Below, one piece after another: positions 34,512 to 43,509 of a stretch of DNA of 64,000 nt. The stretch comes from an uncultured SAR86 cluster bacterium. GTDB taxonomy: Bacteria; Pseudomonadota; Gammaproteobacteria; Magnimaribacterales; AG-339-G14. The position numbers and the translations under genes are program-made. Position 1 is the first letter of the stretch. The number at the start of each line of letters is the position of its first letter. Where the stretch lies: assembly GCA_902614235.1 (NCBI GenBank), contig CACMKG010000002.1:1-64000 (forward strand), in the 5' to 3' direction. The notes under the pieces were generated by a model. The model had not been told where the DNA came from. It saw only the letters and a program-made list of their open reading frames with translations, and did not search any database.

Positions 34512-34785
34512 ACATGAGATCTTTTCAAACTTAGTCCGTTACAACACCGTTGGAATTTTTTACTTCATCTCATACATGACCATCGGTAAGATCTAATTCT
34601 TATTGAACTTAGTAAATTTTAGTCAATCCGTCAAAACCCAAAATTCCTTTATCTCCTTATCTAGGTGCATTGATAAAATAATTACCAGTGCCATTACCGT
34701 CATTAGCAGCCATATTTATTTGGCCATAAACATTTAGAATAGCTTATGAATTAGTGTTAAGAAGCGCAAATAAAATTGTTTACAA
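34512..34785 (-). pseudogene. Decayed outer-membrane porin fragment
   Basis: The 376-base gap before ppk2 is not empty. Minus-strand translation in one frame gives ILNVYGQINMAANDGNGTGN, then YFINAPR, stop, GDKGILGFDGLTKIY, stop, VQ, stop, ELDLTDGHV, stop, DEVKNSNGVVTD. This follows the N-terminus of Gram-negative porins (a signal-peptide alanine, then VYG, an SRxGxKG block, a GLxAIYQLE block, VDLTDG). At least six in-frame stops and the missing C-terminal two thirds mark it as dead. A signal-peptide remnant may reach 34785. The type of porin cannot be told. Confidence 0.6.
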
Positions 34786-34840
34786 TAAAAATTTAATCTT
34801 CCATAAAAACTTAGCTAGAATAGGTCCTCGCCAAAAAAAC

Positions 34841-35674
34841 ATGATTGAATTTGATATACCAAACTACAGGAGAATTGATTCTAAGCTTTATGATAAAGAA
34901 AAGAGAAAGCTTTTAATTGAACTCGTCAAACTTCAGAATTGGATCATACAAGAGAAAAAAAAGATTGCCGTAGTATTTGAAGGAAGGGACACAGCTGGCA
35001 AGACTGGGAGTATTTCTGTTTTATCTAAATACTTAATACCAAAACACTGTCGTCTAGTTAAATTAGGGATTCCTACTGCAAGAGAATCAAAAAACTGGTT
35101 TCAAAGATATGAGAAACAGTTACCAGATGTAGGTGAATTAGTTTTTTTTGATCGATCTTGGTATACCAGAGCTTTAGTTGAATCAACCATGGGCTATTGT
35201 ACAAAGGGACAATACAAATCTTTTATGAAAAAAGTTGTGCCCTGGGAAAAAAAACTTAGAGAAAATGGTACAGAAATACTTAAGTTTTATTTATCCATAG
35301 AAAAAGGAACTCAAAAAATGAGAATAGAAAAACGCAAAAATAGTCCTTTGGTATATTGGAAAATAAGTGAAAACGATTTAAAAGGTTTAGACAGATGGGA
35401 TATTTTTACCCTGTATAAAGAGCAAATGTTTAAAAATACTTCCTATTCTGAAGCACCTTGGATAGTTTTAAATGCAAACGATAAAAAGATAGCGGTGCTG
35501 CACGCATTACGCTATATCCTAGGAAGATTTGATTATCCTGATAAAAAATTACCAAAGCCAAAGGTTTGGACAGAGAATATTAATGATTACTCTCTAAAGA
35601 TAAATAAAGTTCCTTTTGATAACTTAAGTTATCAGCAATACAAGGTATTAAAAGTTATGGCAGATGCAGAATAA
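34841..35674 (+). CDS. ppk2: Polyphosphate kinase 2 family protein
   Basis: A 277-residue PPK2, which moves phosphate between polyphosphate and nucleotides. Walker A is EGRDTAGKT at residues 47-55, Walker B is VFFDRSWYTRALVE (Asp104), and the lid region RIEKRKNSPLVYWKISENDL followed by LDRWD is present. PPK2 subclass (I for NDP, II for NMP, III for both) cannot be settled by eye. ATG 34841 gives the usual length; a GTG at 34754 would add 29 residues encoded by the porin remnant. It overlaps ppx by 11 bases. Confidence 0.92.
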   Translation: MIEFDIPNYRRIDSKLYDKEKRKLLIELVKLQNWIIQEKKKIAVVFEGRDTAGKTGSISVLSKYLIPKHCRLVKLGIPTARESKNWFQRYEKQLPDVGELVFFDRSWYTRALVESTMGYCTKGQYKSFMKKVVPWEKKLRENGTEILKFYLSIEKGTQKMRIEKRKNSPLVYWKISENDLKGLDRWDIFTLYKEQMFKNTSYSEAPWIVLNANDKKIAVLHALRYILGRFDYPDKKLPKPKVWTENINDYSLKINKVPFDNLSYQQYKVLKVMADAE

Positions 35675-36554
35675 AACTCAACGCTTAGCTTGTATTGATA
35701 TTGGTTCAAACGCAATTAAATATCGTCAATATCGTATATCAAAACAAAAAAGTACAAATTTTACTGAGCTAGATACTTTTAAAAGAATTTCAGTGAGACT
35801 TGGAACCGATGCATTTAAATTTAAAAAAATTTCTTCTGAAACTGAACAGAAATTATTAAAAAGCATAATGAAACTCAAAGTTAAGGCCGATAAAAAAGAT
35901 GTAAAAATAATTACTGGGGTAGCTACCTCTGCAATGAGAACAGCTTCAAATGGACATAAAATTTGTAAAAAAATAAGAAAAAAAACCGATATAGAAATAA
36001 AAATCTTATCCGGAAATGAAGAAGCGCAGCTGCTAAATTTTTTTAATTACAAAGATTTTAATAAAGAAGAAACCTTGGTCGTGGATATTGGTGGTGGCAG
36101 TACCGAGTTGTTCCATCGAGGAAACGGCAAACATCTTGCAAAGTCTTTTCCGCTTGGTGCAGTGCGAATTTTAGAAGGAAAAGACTCACCCAAGCATTGG
36201 AATAATTTAAAAGAATGGCTAACAAAAGTTCCATCTGAAAATATAAGAAATATAGTTGGTGTTGGTGGAAACGCTAGACTCATCAATGAAATTATCAACA
36301 GACAAGATAGAAAATCATCCTTAGAGGAATTAAAAGTTTTAAAAAAAGAACTAGAGAACAAGAATTTTGAAGAAAAAGTATCATTTTATTCTCTACCCGA
36401 GGATAGAGCCGATATTCTTGAACATGCTATAGCTATTTTTATAGAAATCATTGGATTTTTTCCTAACTCTTTCTTATTCGATAGTTCTTGGAATATTGCT
36501 GACGCAGTGATAGAAAAAGAACTACAGGAAAACAAGAATATTCAAGCAGCTTGA
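35664..36554 (+). CDS. Ppx/GppA-family phosphatase
   Basis: A 296-residue protein of the exopolyphosphatase/pppGpp phosphatase family in the short form of about 300 residues. The ASKHA-fold motifs are all present: CIDIGSNAIKYRQY (phosphate 1), GVATSAMRTASNG, LVVDIGGGSTEL (phosphate 2), and SLPEDRADILEHAIAIF. It likely hydrolyses polyphosphate, which is the reverse of the job of its translationally coupled partner PPK2. Preference for pppGpp over polyphosphate cannot be excluded. Its 3' end overlaps phoR from the other strand by 13 bases. Confidence 0.9.
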   Translation: MQNKTQRLACIDIGSNAIKYRQYRISKQKSTNFTELDTFKRISVRLGTDAFKFKKISSETEQKLLKSIMKLKVKADKKDVKIITGVATSAMRTASNGHKICKKIRKKTDIEIKILSGNEEAQLLNFFNYKDFNKEETLVVDIGGGSTELFHRGNGKHLAKSFPLGAVRILEGKDSPKHWNNLKEWLTKVPSENIRNIVGVGGNARLINEIINRQDRKSSLEELKVLKKELENKNFEEKVSFYSLPEDRADILEHAIAIFIEIIGFFPNSFLFDSSWNIADAVIEKELQENKNIQAA

Positions 36555-37894
36555 ATTGATTTTTCTTCATCGATTTTTACATCGATAAAGAAAGTTGCAC
36601 CTTTAGGCTTATTCGATCCAATTCCTAAGGAATACCCCATCATCAAAGCTAAATTTTTACTGATCGAAAGGCCTAAACCTGTACCGCCTATTTTTGTCGA
36701 TCGACCTTTGTCTATTCTGTAAAATCTTTCAAAAATTCTTTCTCTGTATTTTTTTGGTACGCCTTTACCTTGATCTGATACGGATAGTCTTATAAAACCC
36801 TTAGAAGAGTATGATTCTTCTATGTTTATGAGGCTTTTTTTAGGCGAATGTTTGATAGCATTACTTAAGAAATTTGTCAGGATAATGTTCAAAGCAGCTG
36901 CATCAGCCATTACCCTAGTTTGTTTGTTCAAATTATTTTGCACAGTTAATTTTTTCTCTTCTAAATTGGATTTAAATCCTTCAATTAAGTTATTGACAAT
37001 TGAAAATGAATCTAAAGACTCAATTGAGATCGGATATTCCCCTGCTTCCATGCTTGAAATTTTAAGCAAATCATTAACAATTACTTTCATACGTTCTGAT
37101 TGAGAAGATATTGCTTCCGTGAAGAACTTAGCGTTTTCATCATCTTTAATTAATTTATTGTTAATCAAAGTTTCAGCATTAGCTTTGATAACACTAATTG
37201 GTGTTCTCAATTCATGAGAGACGTTTCCAATAAAATCTTCTCTCATTTTTTCAAGGTTTTTAGATTTGGATATGTCACTAAAAACAATCAACAATTCATC
37301 TCTGATGTCATCTTTTTTAGCACTTACCAGATAAACAGTCTTTATAGATTTAGGGCCTGAAATCTCTCTAACCAAGTCTTCTTTAAACCAGGCTTTTTCA
37401 ATAAATTTTTTTAATTGAGGGTAACTAACTTTTTGAAAGAGCTTATCGCCAATTTTTAAGTCAGACCAAAATTCTGAATTAATAGTCTTATTCGCAAACA
37501 ATACTTGATGGTTTCTATCGACTAAAATAACTCCTTGTCCCATTTTTGATAACACAGAGCTAAATTGTTCAGTTTGTTGAGAGTAATTAACTAGCTCATC
37601 TTTAACTTGCCTAGATTCCTTAAGAAGGTTATCAAAAATTTCTTCAGAAGCCACTGAAGGATGATCCATATTATTTTTGGCGATAAACTGAGCTGCTGAA
37701 TTTAATAGTCTTTTAAAATATTGATAAATTAAATAGGTTGCGACAATTGTGATAAGCAATAATAAACCGATGCCTACGATTAGGTTTTCATTCAGAGAGA
37801 TATCCTCTCTATAAAATATAGATGCAACCAAGCTTACTGAAGATACAAGTATTAATATCAACAGAAACAGTCTCAATTTTACCGAAAATTTCAT
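36542..37894 (-). CDS. phoR: Phosphate-regulon sensor histidine kinase PhoR
   Basis: A 450-residue membrane kinase. Two hydrophobic segments (about residues 8-27 and 38-58) with almost no periplasmic loop, as in PhoR, are followed by a PAS domain (about 105-210), the HisKA box FIGNVSHELRTPIS with His227, and the ATPase domain with DQGKGVPKKYRERIFERFYR and GGTGLGLSI. The minimal sensor and pairing with phoB fit PhoR, which senses phosphate through the Pst system and PhoU. Neither pst nor phoU is in the window. It starts one base after phoB. Confidence 0.93.
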   Translation of the reverse strand: MKFSVKLRLFLLILILVSSVSLVASIFYREDISLNENLIVGIGLLLLITIVATYLIYQYFKRLLNSAAQFIAKNNMDHPSVASEEIFDNLLKESRQVKDELVNYSQQTEQFSSVLSKMGQGVILVDRNHQVLFANKTINSEFWSDLKIGDKLFQKVSYPQLKKFIEKAWFKEDLVREISGPKSIKTVYLVSAKKDDIRDELLIVFSDISKSKNLEKMREDFIGNVSHELRTPISVIKANAETLINNKLIKDDENAKFFTEAISSQSERMKVIVNDLLKISSMEAGEYPISIESLDSFSIVNNLIEGFKSNLEEKKLTVQNNLNKQTRVMADAAALNIILTNFLSNAIKHSPKKSLINIEESYSSKGFIRLSVSDQGKGVPKKYRERIFERFYRIDKGRSTKIGGTGLGLSISKNLALMMGYSLGIGSNKPKGATFFIDVKIDEEKSIQAA

Positions 37895-38593
37895 TTATTC
37901 TGATTTATTAAAGAGATATCCTTCTCCTCTGACTGTTTCTATTTTGTCACCGTATTTTCCAATTTTTGATCTCAATCTTTTAATATGCGTATCGACAGTT
38001 CTGGTTGTGACATCCTGGTCATAGCCCCATACTTTATTTAGTAGATTGTCTCTAGTTTGAACTTTGTCAGCTTTGGATAAGAGATGTTTGAGAAGTTTGA
38101 ACTCTTTTGAGGTTAAAGATATTTTTTTATCGAATAAGTAAACTTTATGCTTATTGGTATCTATTTTTAGGTTTTCAAAAATAAGCACTTCTTTATCGCT
38201 TTCTTCTTTTTCTTTCGAGGATCTTTTAAGCATGCCACTAACTCTAAGCAATAACTCTCTGACACTATAAGGCTTAACAACGTAATCATCTGCCCCTACT
38301 TCAAAACCTACCACCCTATCTACTTCTTCTCCTTTGGCAGTGACCATAATAACCAAGAGATTTTTTAGGTCGTTTTTATTTCTAATGTGTCGACAAATAT
38401 CTAAACCGCTGGTATCTGGCAGCATTAGATCAAGAATAACTAGAGCTATAGAATCATTTTTCTCAAGCACCTTCATGGCCTCTTTGCCATTCAATGCTTT
38501 TGAAACTTTGTAGCCTTCACTTTCAAAATTAAAAGAAAGAGTCTGAAGCAAATCAGGTTCGTCTTCTACCAATAAAATGTGTTCTTTACTCAT
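37895..38593 (-). CDS. phoB: Phosphate-regulon response regulator PhoB
   Basis: A 232-residue OmpR-type regulator. The receiver domain has the acidic pocket (VEDEPD), phospho-acceptor Asp55 (LVILDLMLPDTSG) and MVTAKGEEVDRV. The C-terminal winged helix has LTSKEFKLLKHLLSK and the recognition region VWGYDQDVTTRTVDTHIKRL, close to E. coli PhoB. PhoB binds 11-base direct repeats, the kind seen at several promoters here. I see no clear Pho box in its own upstream gap (38594-38679). Confidence 0.94.
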   Translation of the reverse strand: MSKEHILLVEDEPDLLQTLSFNFESEGYKVSKALNGKEAMKVLEKNDSIALVILDLMLPDTSGLDICRHIRNKNDLKNLLVIMVTAKGEEVDRVVGFEVGADDYVVKPYSVRELLLRVSGMLKRSSKEKEESDKEVLIFENLKIDTNKHKVYLFDKKISLTSKEFKLLKHLLSKADKVQTRDNLLNKVWGYDQDVTTRTVDTHIKRLRSKIGKYGDKIETVRGEGYLFNKSE

Positions 38594-38679
38594 ACTCTAA
38601 TTTTACTAGAAATAATTTTTTCTTGTTAGAAAAACAATTTAATTTGCAATCTTATAAAGCTGTCTTACTAGTTTAACAC

Positions 38680-39147
38680 TCAGGTTAGCTCTTTTGGGCT
38701 TTTAATAAAATTAAGCTCTCCAGATAGAGTATCCGGCTCTACTAGATTTATCTGACAGATTGAGCAAGTTTTTAGATTAACATATTTGGTTTTCAACATC
38801 TCTTCAGCGACCTGAGAAATTGTAGGATTGTGTCCAAAAATAACAATATGCTTCTCACTGTTGTTTTCTAAAATTAAACTTTCATAATCTTGTAAATTTG
38901 CATGATAGAGATCATCAACAATATTAAATTTTATTGGGGTCAATACCTTTTCAAAACATTTCGCCGTTGATAAGGCTCGATTGGCTGGACTAGAAAAAAG
39001 AATGGGTCTCTCTTGAGTATTCTCAGAAAACCATTGAGCCATTTTTGGCGCATCTCTGTTACCCCTTTCATTTAATGGTCTATCAAAATCGTCTAGAGAA
39101 AGATCTGACCAAGAAGATTTGGCATGACGTATCAGGGTCAAAATCAT
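38680..39147 (-). CDS. sixA: Histidine phosphatase, SixA type
   Basis: A 155-residue phosphohistidine phosphatase. The RHG-type catalytic motif is RHAKSSW (Arg7, His8), followed by DFDRPLNERGNRDAP and a late GHNPTISQ with the second histidine. In E. coli SixA acts on phosphohistidine in phosphotransfer proteins. Being next to phoBR suggests, but does not show, an effect on that signalling. The ATG overlaps the stop of a 37-residue gene. Confidence 0.88.
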   Translation of the reverse strand: MILTLIRHAKSSWSDLSLDDFDRPLNERGNRDAPKMAQWFSENTQERPILFSSPANRALSTAKCFEKVLTPIKFNIVDDLYHANLQDYESLILENNSEKHIVIFGHNPTISQVAEEMLKTKYVNLKTCSICQINLVEPDTLSGELNFIKSPKELT

Positions 39148-39260
39148 TAATAAATATAATCAATTACATAACTAATCACTGCTAAAAAAACTGTGACTGA
39201 GACCAATAAAATGATAAGCCCCCATAAGTTAAATTGTTTATCTTTTTCTTGATCTGGCAT
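39147..39260 (-). CDS. Small single-span membrane protein, 37 residues
   Basis: An ATG-started frame that ends TAATG, the last base pairs being the sixA start, a sign of coupled translation. A polar N-terminus (MPDQEKDKQFN) precedes one hydrophobic helix (LWGLIILLVSVTVFLAVISY). No family recognised. No clear ribosome site is visible. The gap to infA (39261-39286) must hold divergent promoters. Confidence 0.5.
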   Translation of the reverse strand: MPDQEKDKQFNLWGLIILLVSVTVFLAVISYVIDYIY

Positions 39261-39286
39261 AATAATTTTTTTTACAACAATAACAT

Positions 39287-39505
39287 ATGGCAAAAGAAGA
39301 TTTAATAGAAATGGAAGGTGAAGTCATAGATACAATGCCTAATACTACTTTCAAAGTTAAATTAGAAAACGATCATGTAATCACTGCTCATATATCTGGA
39401 AAGATGAGAAAAAATTACATAAGAATTCTGACTGGAGACAAAGTGAAAGTCGAAATGACCCCTTACGATCTATCAAAAGGAAGAATAACGTTTCGTTCTA
39501 AATAG
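39287..39505 (+). CDS. infA: Translation initiation factor IF-1
   Basis: A 72-residue single OB-fold protein that occupies the ribosomal A site during initiation. [20 protein letters not shown] and the [20 protein letters not shown] block are standard. It converges on clpA, as in many gammaproteobacteria. Confidence 0.98.
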   Translation: MAKEDLIEMEGEVIDTMPNTTFKVKLENDHVITAHISGKMRKNYIRILTGDKVKVEMTPYDLSKGRITFRSK

Positions 39506-39508
39506 TTT

Positions 39509-41770
39509 TTACTTATCAGCTTTTACTTCTTCTTCTGAAGATTCAAGTTCAAACGAAATCACTAAGTCGTCTTTTTTTTCTGAAACAAGCACCACTCCAC
39601 CCTTTTTAGAAAGATCTCCAAATAAGATTGATTCCGCAAGATTCTTTTTAATTTTATCTTGAATCAAGCGTTGCATTGGTCTAGCGCCCATTTTTTCATC
39701 GTAACCATTTTTAACGAGCCAAGCTCTAGCTTTGTCATCGACTTCAAGCGTGACTTTCTTCTCATCCAATTGAGCTTGCAACTCAGTTAGGAATTTATCA
39801 AGGACCGTATGAATGACTTCTTCACTTAACGAATCAAACTGAACTATGGCATCAAGTCTATTTCTAAACTCTGGTGTGAAAGTTTTTTTGATTACTTCGG
39901 AACCATCAGTGGTGTTGTCTTGCTTTTGAAAGCCCATAGACTCTCTAGCCATTTCTTGTGCACCGGAGTTTGTCGTCATGACCAACACACAATTTCTGAA
40001 ACTTGCCTTTCTACCATTGTTATCAGTCAAGGTTCCATGGTCCATTACCTGCAACAAAACGTTGAAGACTTCTGGGTGCGCTTTTTCTATTTCATCTAAG
40101 AGAATTACAGAGTGAGGATTTTTAGTGATGGCCTCTGTTAACAGTCCCCCTTCATCGTAACCAACGTATCCTGGAGGTGCCCCAATCAAACGTGAAACAG
40201 TATGTCTTTCCATATATTCAGACATATCAAATCTTATCAATTCGACTCCTAATAATTGAGCCAGTTGTCTTGAAACTTCAGTTTTACCAACTCCTGTAGG
40301 TCCAGAGAATAGAAAAGAGCCCATCGGCTTTTCATCGTTACCCAATCCTGCTCGAGACATCATTATCGAGCTCGCTAGTTTATTGATTGCTTGATCTTGT
40401 CCAAAAATGACTCTCTTTAAATCTTCTTCGAGTTTTCCTAAAGAAACTCTGTCTTTGACTGAGATGCTCTTCTCAGGAATTTTTGCTATCTGTGAAATAA
40501 CTTTTTGAATGTCCTGTTCTCCCACAGTTTTTCTTTTTTTGTCAGAAGAAAGCCTAATTCTTGCGCCCGCCTCATCAATCACATCAATTGCTTTGTCTGG
40601 TAAATATTTATCGTTAATATGCTTTGCTGAAAGTTCAGCTGCTGCTTTTAAAGCCGATTGCGAATATTTCAATTCATGATGCTCTTCGAATCTAGACTTG
40701 AGACCTTCTAAAATTTTTACAGTTTCCTCAATGCTAGGTTCGTCTAAATCAACTTTTTGAAATCTTCTAGCCAAAGCTCGATCTTTTTCAAAAACAGTTC
40801 TGTATTCTTTAAAAGTTGTAGAGCCAATGAATTTAATAGGACTTTTGCCAAGAATTGGTTTGAGCAAATTCGAAGCATCCATAACACCGCCAGAAGTTGC
40901 TCCAGCGCCAATAATCGTGTGAATTTCGTCAATAAATAATATGGCGTTATCTATTTTTGAAAGATCTTTTAAGATCACTTTCAATCTTTTTTCAAAATCG
41001 CCTCTGTATTTTGTACCCGCAAGAAGTGATCCCATATCAAGAGAGAATATTTGTGCATTGGCTAAAGTTTCTGGAACTTTTTTGTCAATAATATTTTTTG
41101 CTAAGCCCTCGATTAAAGCAGTTTTTCCAACTCCTGATTCACCTACTAAAATTGGATTATTTTTAGATCTACGAGCAAGAATTTGTGTGATTCTTACCAG
41201 TTCGCTCTCACGACCTATGACAGGGTCAATACGTCCTTGAAGAGCTTCTTCATTTAAGTTCAAAGCAAACTTAGAAATGTTTGAATCGGTTTTGCTTTCC
41301 ACTTCCTTTTCTTCAGTAAACTCTGAAAAACTTTCATCTTCTAATTTTTTTTCGCCGTGACTTAGAAATGCAACCGCATCCAATCTATTCATACCTTGTT
41401 TTTTTAGTAAGAAAACGCTTTGACTTTCTTTTTCACTAAAAAGCGCTACCAAAACATTGGCACCCGTTACTTCTCCGGCGCCAGTCGACTGCACATGAAA
41501 AACTGCTCTTTGAATTACTCTTTGGTAGCTTAAAGTTGGTTGAATTTCTTTGGCTTCGTCTTGAGTCAAAGGCGTGTTGTCTTCTATAAATTTTGTCAGT
41601 TCAGTTCTTAGCGTTTCGATATTAACGTTGCATGAAGTCAAAACTTTAATCGACTCATCGTTATCTAGGATGGATAAAAGCAAATGCTCAGTGGTTACGA
41701 ATTCATGTTTCTTAGAGTGAGCATATTTGAATGAATTATTCAGGCAGGTTTCAAGGTTTTTTTCTAACAT
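39509..41770 (-). CDS. clpA: ATP-dependent Clp protease ATP-binding subunit ClpA
   Basis: A 753-residue AAA+ unfoldase that feeds substrates to ClpP. The N-domain repeats are followed by two ATPase modules with Walker A GESGVGKT and GPTGVGKT. The second module has the sensor and arginine-finger segments and an IGAPPGYVGYDEGG loop for substrate grip. Length is close to E. coli (758). It overlaps the clpS stop by one base. The ClpP-binding loop is expected near residue 615 but was not read out in detail. Confidence 0.97.
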   Translation of the reverse strand: MLEKNLETCLNNSFKYAHSKKHEFVTTEHLLLSILDNDESIKVLTSCNVNIETLRTELTKFIEDNTPLTQDEAKEIQPTLSYQRVIQRAVFHVQSTGAGEVTGANVLVALFSEKESQSVFLLKKQGMNRLDAVAFLSHGEKKLEDESFSEFTEEKEVESKTDSNISKFALNLNEEALQGRIDPVIGRESELVRITQILARRSKNNPILVGESGVGKTALIEGLAKNIIDKKVPETLANAQIFSLDMGSLLAGTKYRGDFEKRLKVILKDLSKIDNAILFIDEIHTIIGAGATSGGVMDASNLLKPILGKSPIKFIGSTTFKEYRTVFEKDRALARRFQKVDLDEPSIEETVKILEGLKSRFEEHHELKYSQSALKAAAELSAKHINDKYLPDKAIDVIDEAGARIRLSSDKKRKTVGEQDIQKVISQIAKIPEKSISVKDRVSLGKLEEDLKRVIFGQDQAINKLASSIMMSRAGLGNDEKPMGSFLFSGPTGVGKTEVSRQLAQLLGVELIRFDMSEYMERHTVSRLIGAPPGYVGYDEGGLLTEAITKNPHSVILLDEIEKAHPEVFNVLLQVMDHGTLTDNNGRKASFRNCVLVMTTNSGAQEMARESMGFQKQDNTTDGSEVIKKTFTPEFRNRLDAIVQFDSLSEEVIHTVLDKFLTELQAQLDEKKVTLEVDDKARAWLVKNGYDEKMGARPMQRLIQDKIKKNLAESILFGDLSKKGGVVLVSEKKDDLVISFELESSEEEVKADK

Positions 41771-42120
41771 TATTCGTCCTCTGCTGGTTCAATCTCACTA
41801 ATTAAAGGGTGTTCATTTTGTTGGGCAAAATTGTTAATGTGCATTGATTTTGTCTCAGCCACTTCCCTAGTAAAAACTCCACATATGCCTTTGCCTTTGG
41901 TATGAACGGACAACATGATTTGCGTTGCCTTTTCTTTATCGAATCCAAAGAACGATTGTAAAACATAAATTACAAATTCCATGGGAGTGTAATCATCGTT
42001 CAATAATACTACATGATACAAAGGGGGTCTTTTAAGGATTGGGTCTGAAGGTTTGACTAAAACTGATGAGTTATCATCAAATTCGTTGGCATTATTATTT
42101 TTCAAATAATTGTGTGACAT
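41770..42120 (-). CDS. clpS: ClpA adaptor ClpS
   Basis: A 116-residue N-end-rule adaptor that hands substrates to ClpA. The conserved core [20 protein letters not shown] with the binding-pocket residues, and the [20 protein letters not shown] helix, are clear. The disordered N-terminal tail needed for delivery is present. Its stop overlaps the clpA start, the usual coupling. Confidence 0.97.
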   Translation of the reverse strand: MSHNYLKNNNANEFDDNSSVLVKPSDPILKRPPLYHVVLLNDDYTPMEFVIYVLQSFFGFDKEKATQIMLSVHTKGKGICGVFTREVAETKSMHINNFAQQNEHPLISEIEPAEDE

Positions 42121-42129
42121 TTTTTAATT

Positions 42130-43449
42130 TTATATTTCGTCTTTCACTAATTTAATCTTAGGCTCCTCATTAGCATCTGTTTTATCTATTATTTCCATAC
42201 CAGAAATTATTGATTCACCGAACTCTGAACATTTTAATAAAGTTGCACCATCCATCAATCTATCTAAATCATAAGTTACTAGCTTAGATTGAATGGACCA
42301 ACTAATACCTTTGAGAACGTAATCAGCTGCCTCTTGCCAACCTAGGTGTTCTAACATCATGTGTGCAGAAAGGATCAATGAGGAAGGATTTATTTTGTCT
42401 TTACCAGCATACTTTGGCGCTGTGCCATGCGTTGCTTCGAATAAAGCCACTGAATCTCCTATATTTGCTCCTGGTGCTAATCCTAAGCCTCCGACTTTTG
42501 CAGCCAAGGCATCCGATATAAAATCTCCGTTCAAGTTCATCGTTGCAATCACATCGTAATCTACTGGTCTAATAAGAATTTGTTGCAGAAAATTATCGGT
42601 AATAACGTCTTTAATTATGATCGGCCTATTTGTTTTTGGGTTTCTAATTTCCATCCACTCTCCACCATCCAAACTAGAAGCCTCGAATTCTTTTTCTGCT
42701 AGGCTGTAGCCCCATTCCTTAAAAGAACCTTCAGTGAATTTCATGATATTACCTTTGTGAACCAGTGTGACAGAGGATCTATCATGATCAATTGCATATT
42801 CAATTGCTTTTCTTACCAATCTCTCAGAGCCTTCTTTTGAAATATTTTTGACTCCAATTCCACAATTTTGCTCAAAGCGAATGTTTTCAACTTTCATCTC
42901 TTCAACTAAAAATTTGATAACCTTTTCAGCTTCTTCGCTTCCAGCTTGAAATTCAATGCCAGTGTAGATATCTTCAGAATTTTCACGAAAGACAGTCATA
43001 TCAGTGAGTTCTGGTTTTAGTACTGGAGTTGGCACGCCCTCAAAGTATCGAATGGGGCGTTGACACAGAAAAAGGTCTAATTTCTGTCTCAAAGCAACGT
43101 TTAGAGATCTTATCCCTCCTCCGATTGGAGTTGTTAATGGACCTTTTATACCTACTGAAAACTCTTTTAAAGCATCAATGGTTTCTTCCGGAAGCCATTC
43201 GTCATCGCCGTATACTTTCAAAGATTTTTCTCCGCAATAAACTTCCATCCAATTAATTTTCTTTTTGCCGCCATATGCTTTTTGTACGGCATGATCGATA
43301 ACCTTGAGCATAACTGGGGTGATGTCTGTTCCAATGCCATCTCCCTCTATGAAAGGAATGATTGGATTGTCAGGGACAATCAAGTTTCCCTTGTAATCAT
43401 GAGTTATTTTTTCCCCACTTTCTGGGACTGTAATATTTTTAAATTCCAT
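42130..43449 (-). CDS. icd: NADP-dependent isocitrate dehydrogenase
   Basis: A 439-residue TCA-cycle enzyme of the E. coli Icd type. Substrate-binding [12 protein letters not shown] contains the serine that IDH kinase/phosphatase modifies in E. coli; the cofactor loop has [17 protein letters not shown]. With isocitrate lyase 2.5 kb away it stands at the branch to the glyoxylate shunt. It is slightly longer than E. coli Icd (416) because of an N-terminal and a C-terminal extension. Confidence 0.96.
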   Translation of the reverse strand: MEFKNITVPESGEKITHDYKGNLIVPDNPIIPFIEGDGIGTDITPVMLKVIDHAVQKAYGGKKKINWMEVYCGEKSLKVYGDDEWLPEETIDALKEFSVGIKGPLTTPIGGGIRSLNVALRQKLDLFLCQRPIRYFEGVPTPVLKPELTDMTVFRENSEDIYTGIEFQAGSEEAEKVIKFLVEEMKVENIRFEQNCGIGVKNISKEGSERLVRKAIEYAIDHDRSSVTLVHKGNIMKFTEGSFKEWGYSLAEKEFEASSLDGGEWMEIRNPKTNRPIIIKDVITDNFLQQILIRPVDYDVIATMNLNGDFISDALAAKVGGLGLAPGANIGDSVALFEATHGTAPKYAGKDKINPSSLILSAHMMLEHLGWQEAADYVLKGISWSIQSKLVTYDLDRLMDGATLLKCSEFGESIISGMEIIDKTDANEEPKIKLVKDEI

Positions 43450-43509
43450 ATAAACGATTTAGAATTGCAAATCTTTTAACTATTATAACATTTTTTAAAG
43501 GTCAAAGTT

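Noticed and set aside
34540-34560. GTTAC/GTTGG pair 11 bases apart in the ppk2 upstream gap
   Set aside because: It lies in the porin remnant, where it encodes former protein sequence, and is a single weak pair.
34754-34840. GTG start extending PPK2 by 29 residues
   Set aside because: The added residues come from the antisense of the porin remnant and match nothing in PPK2.
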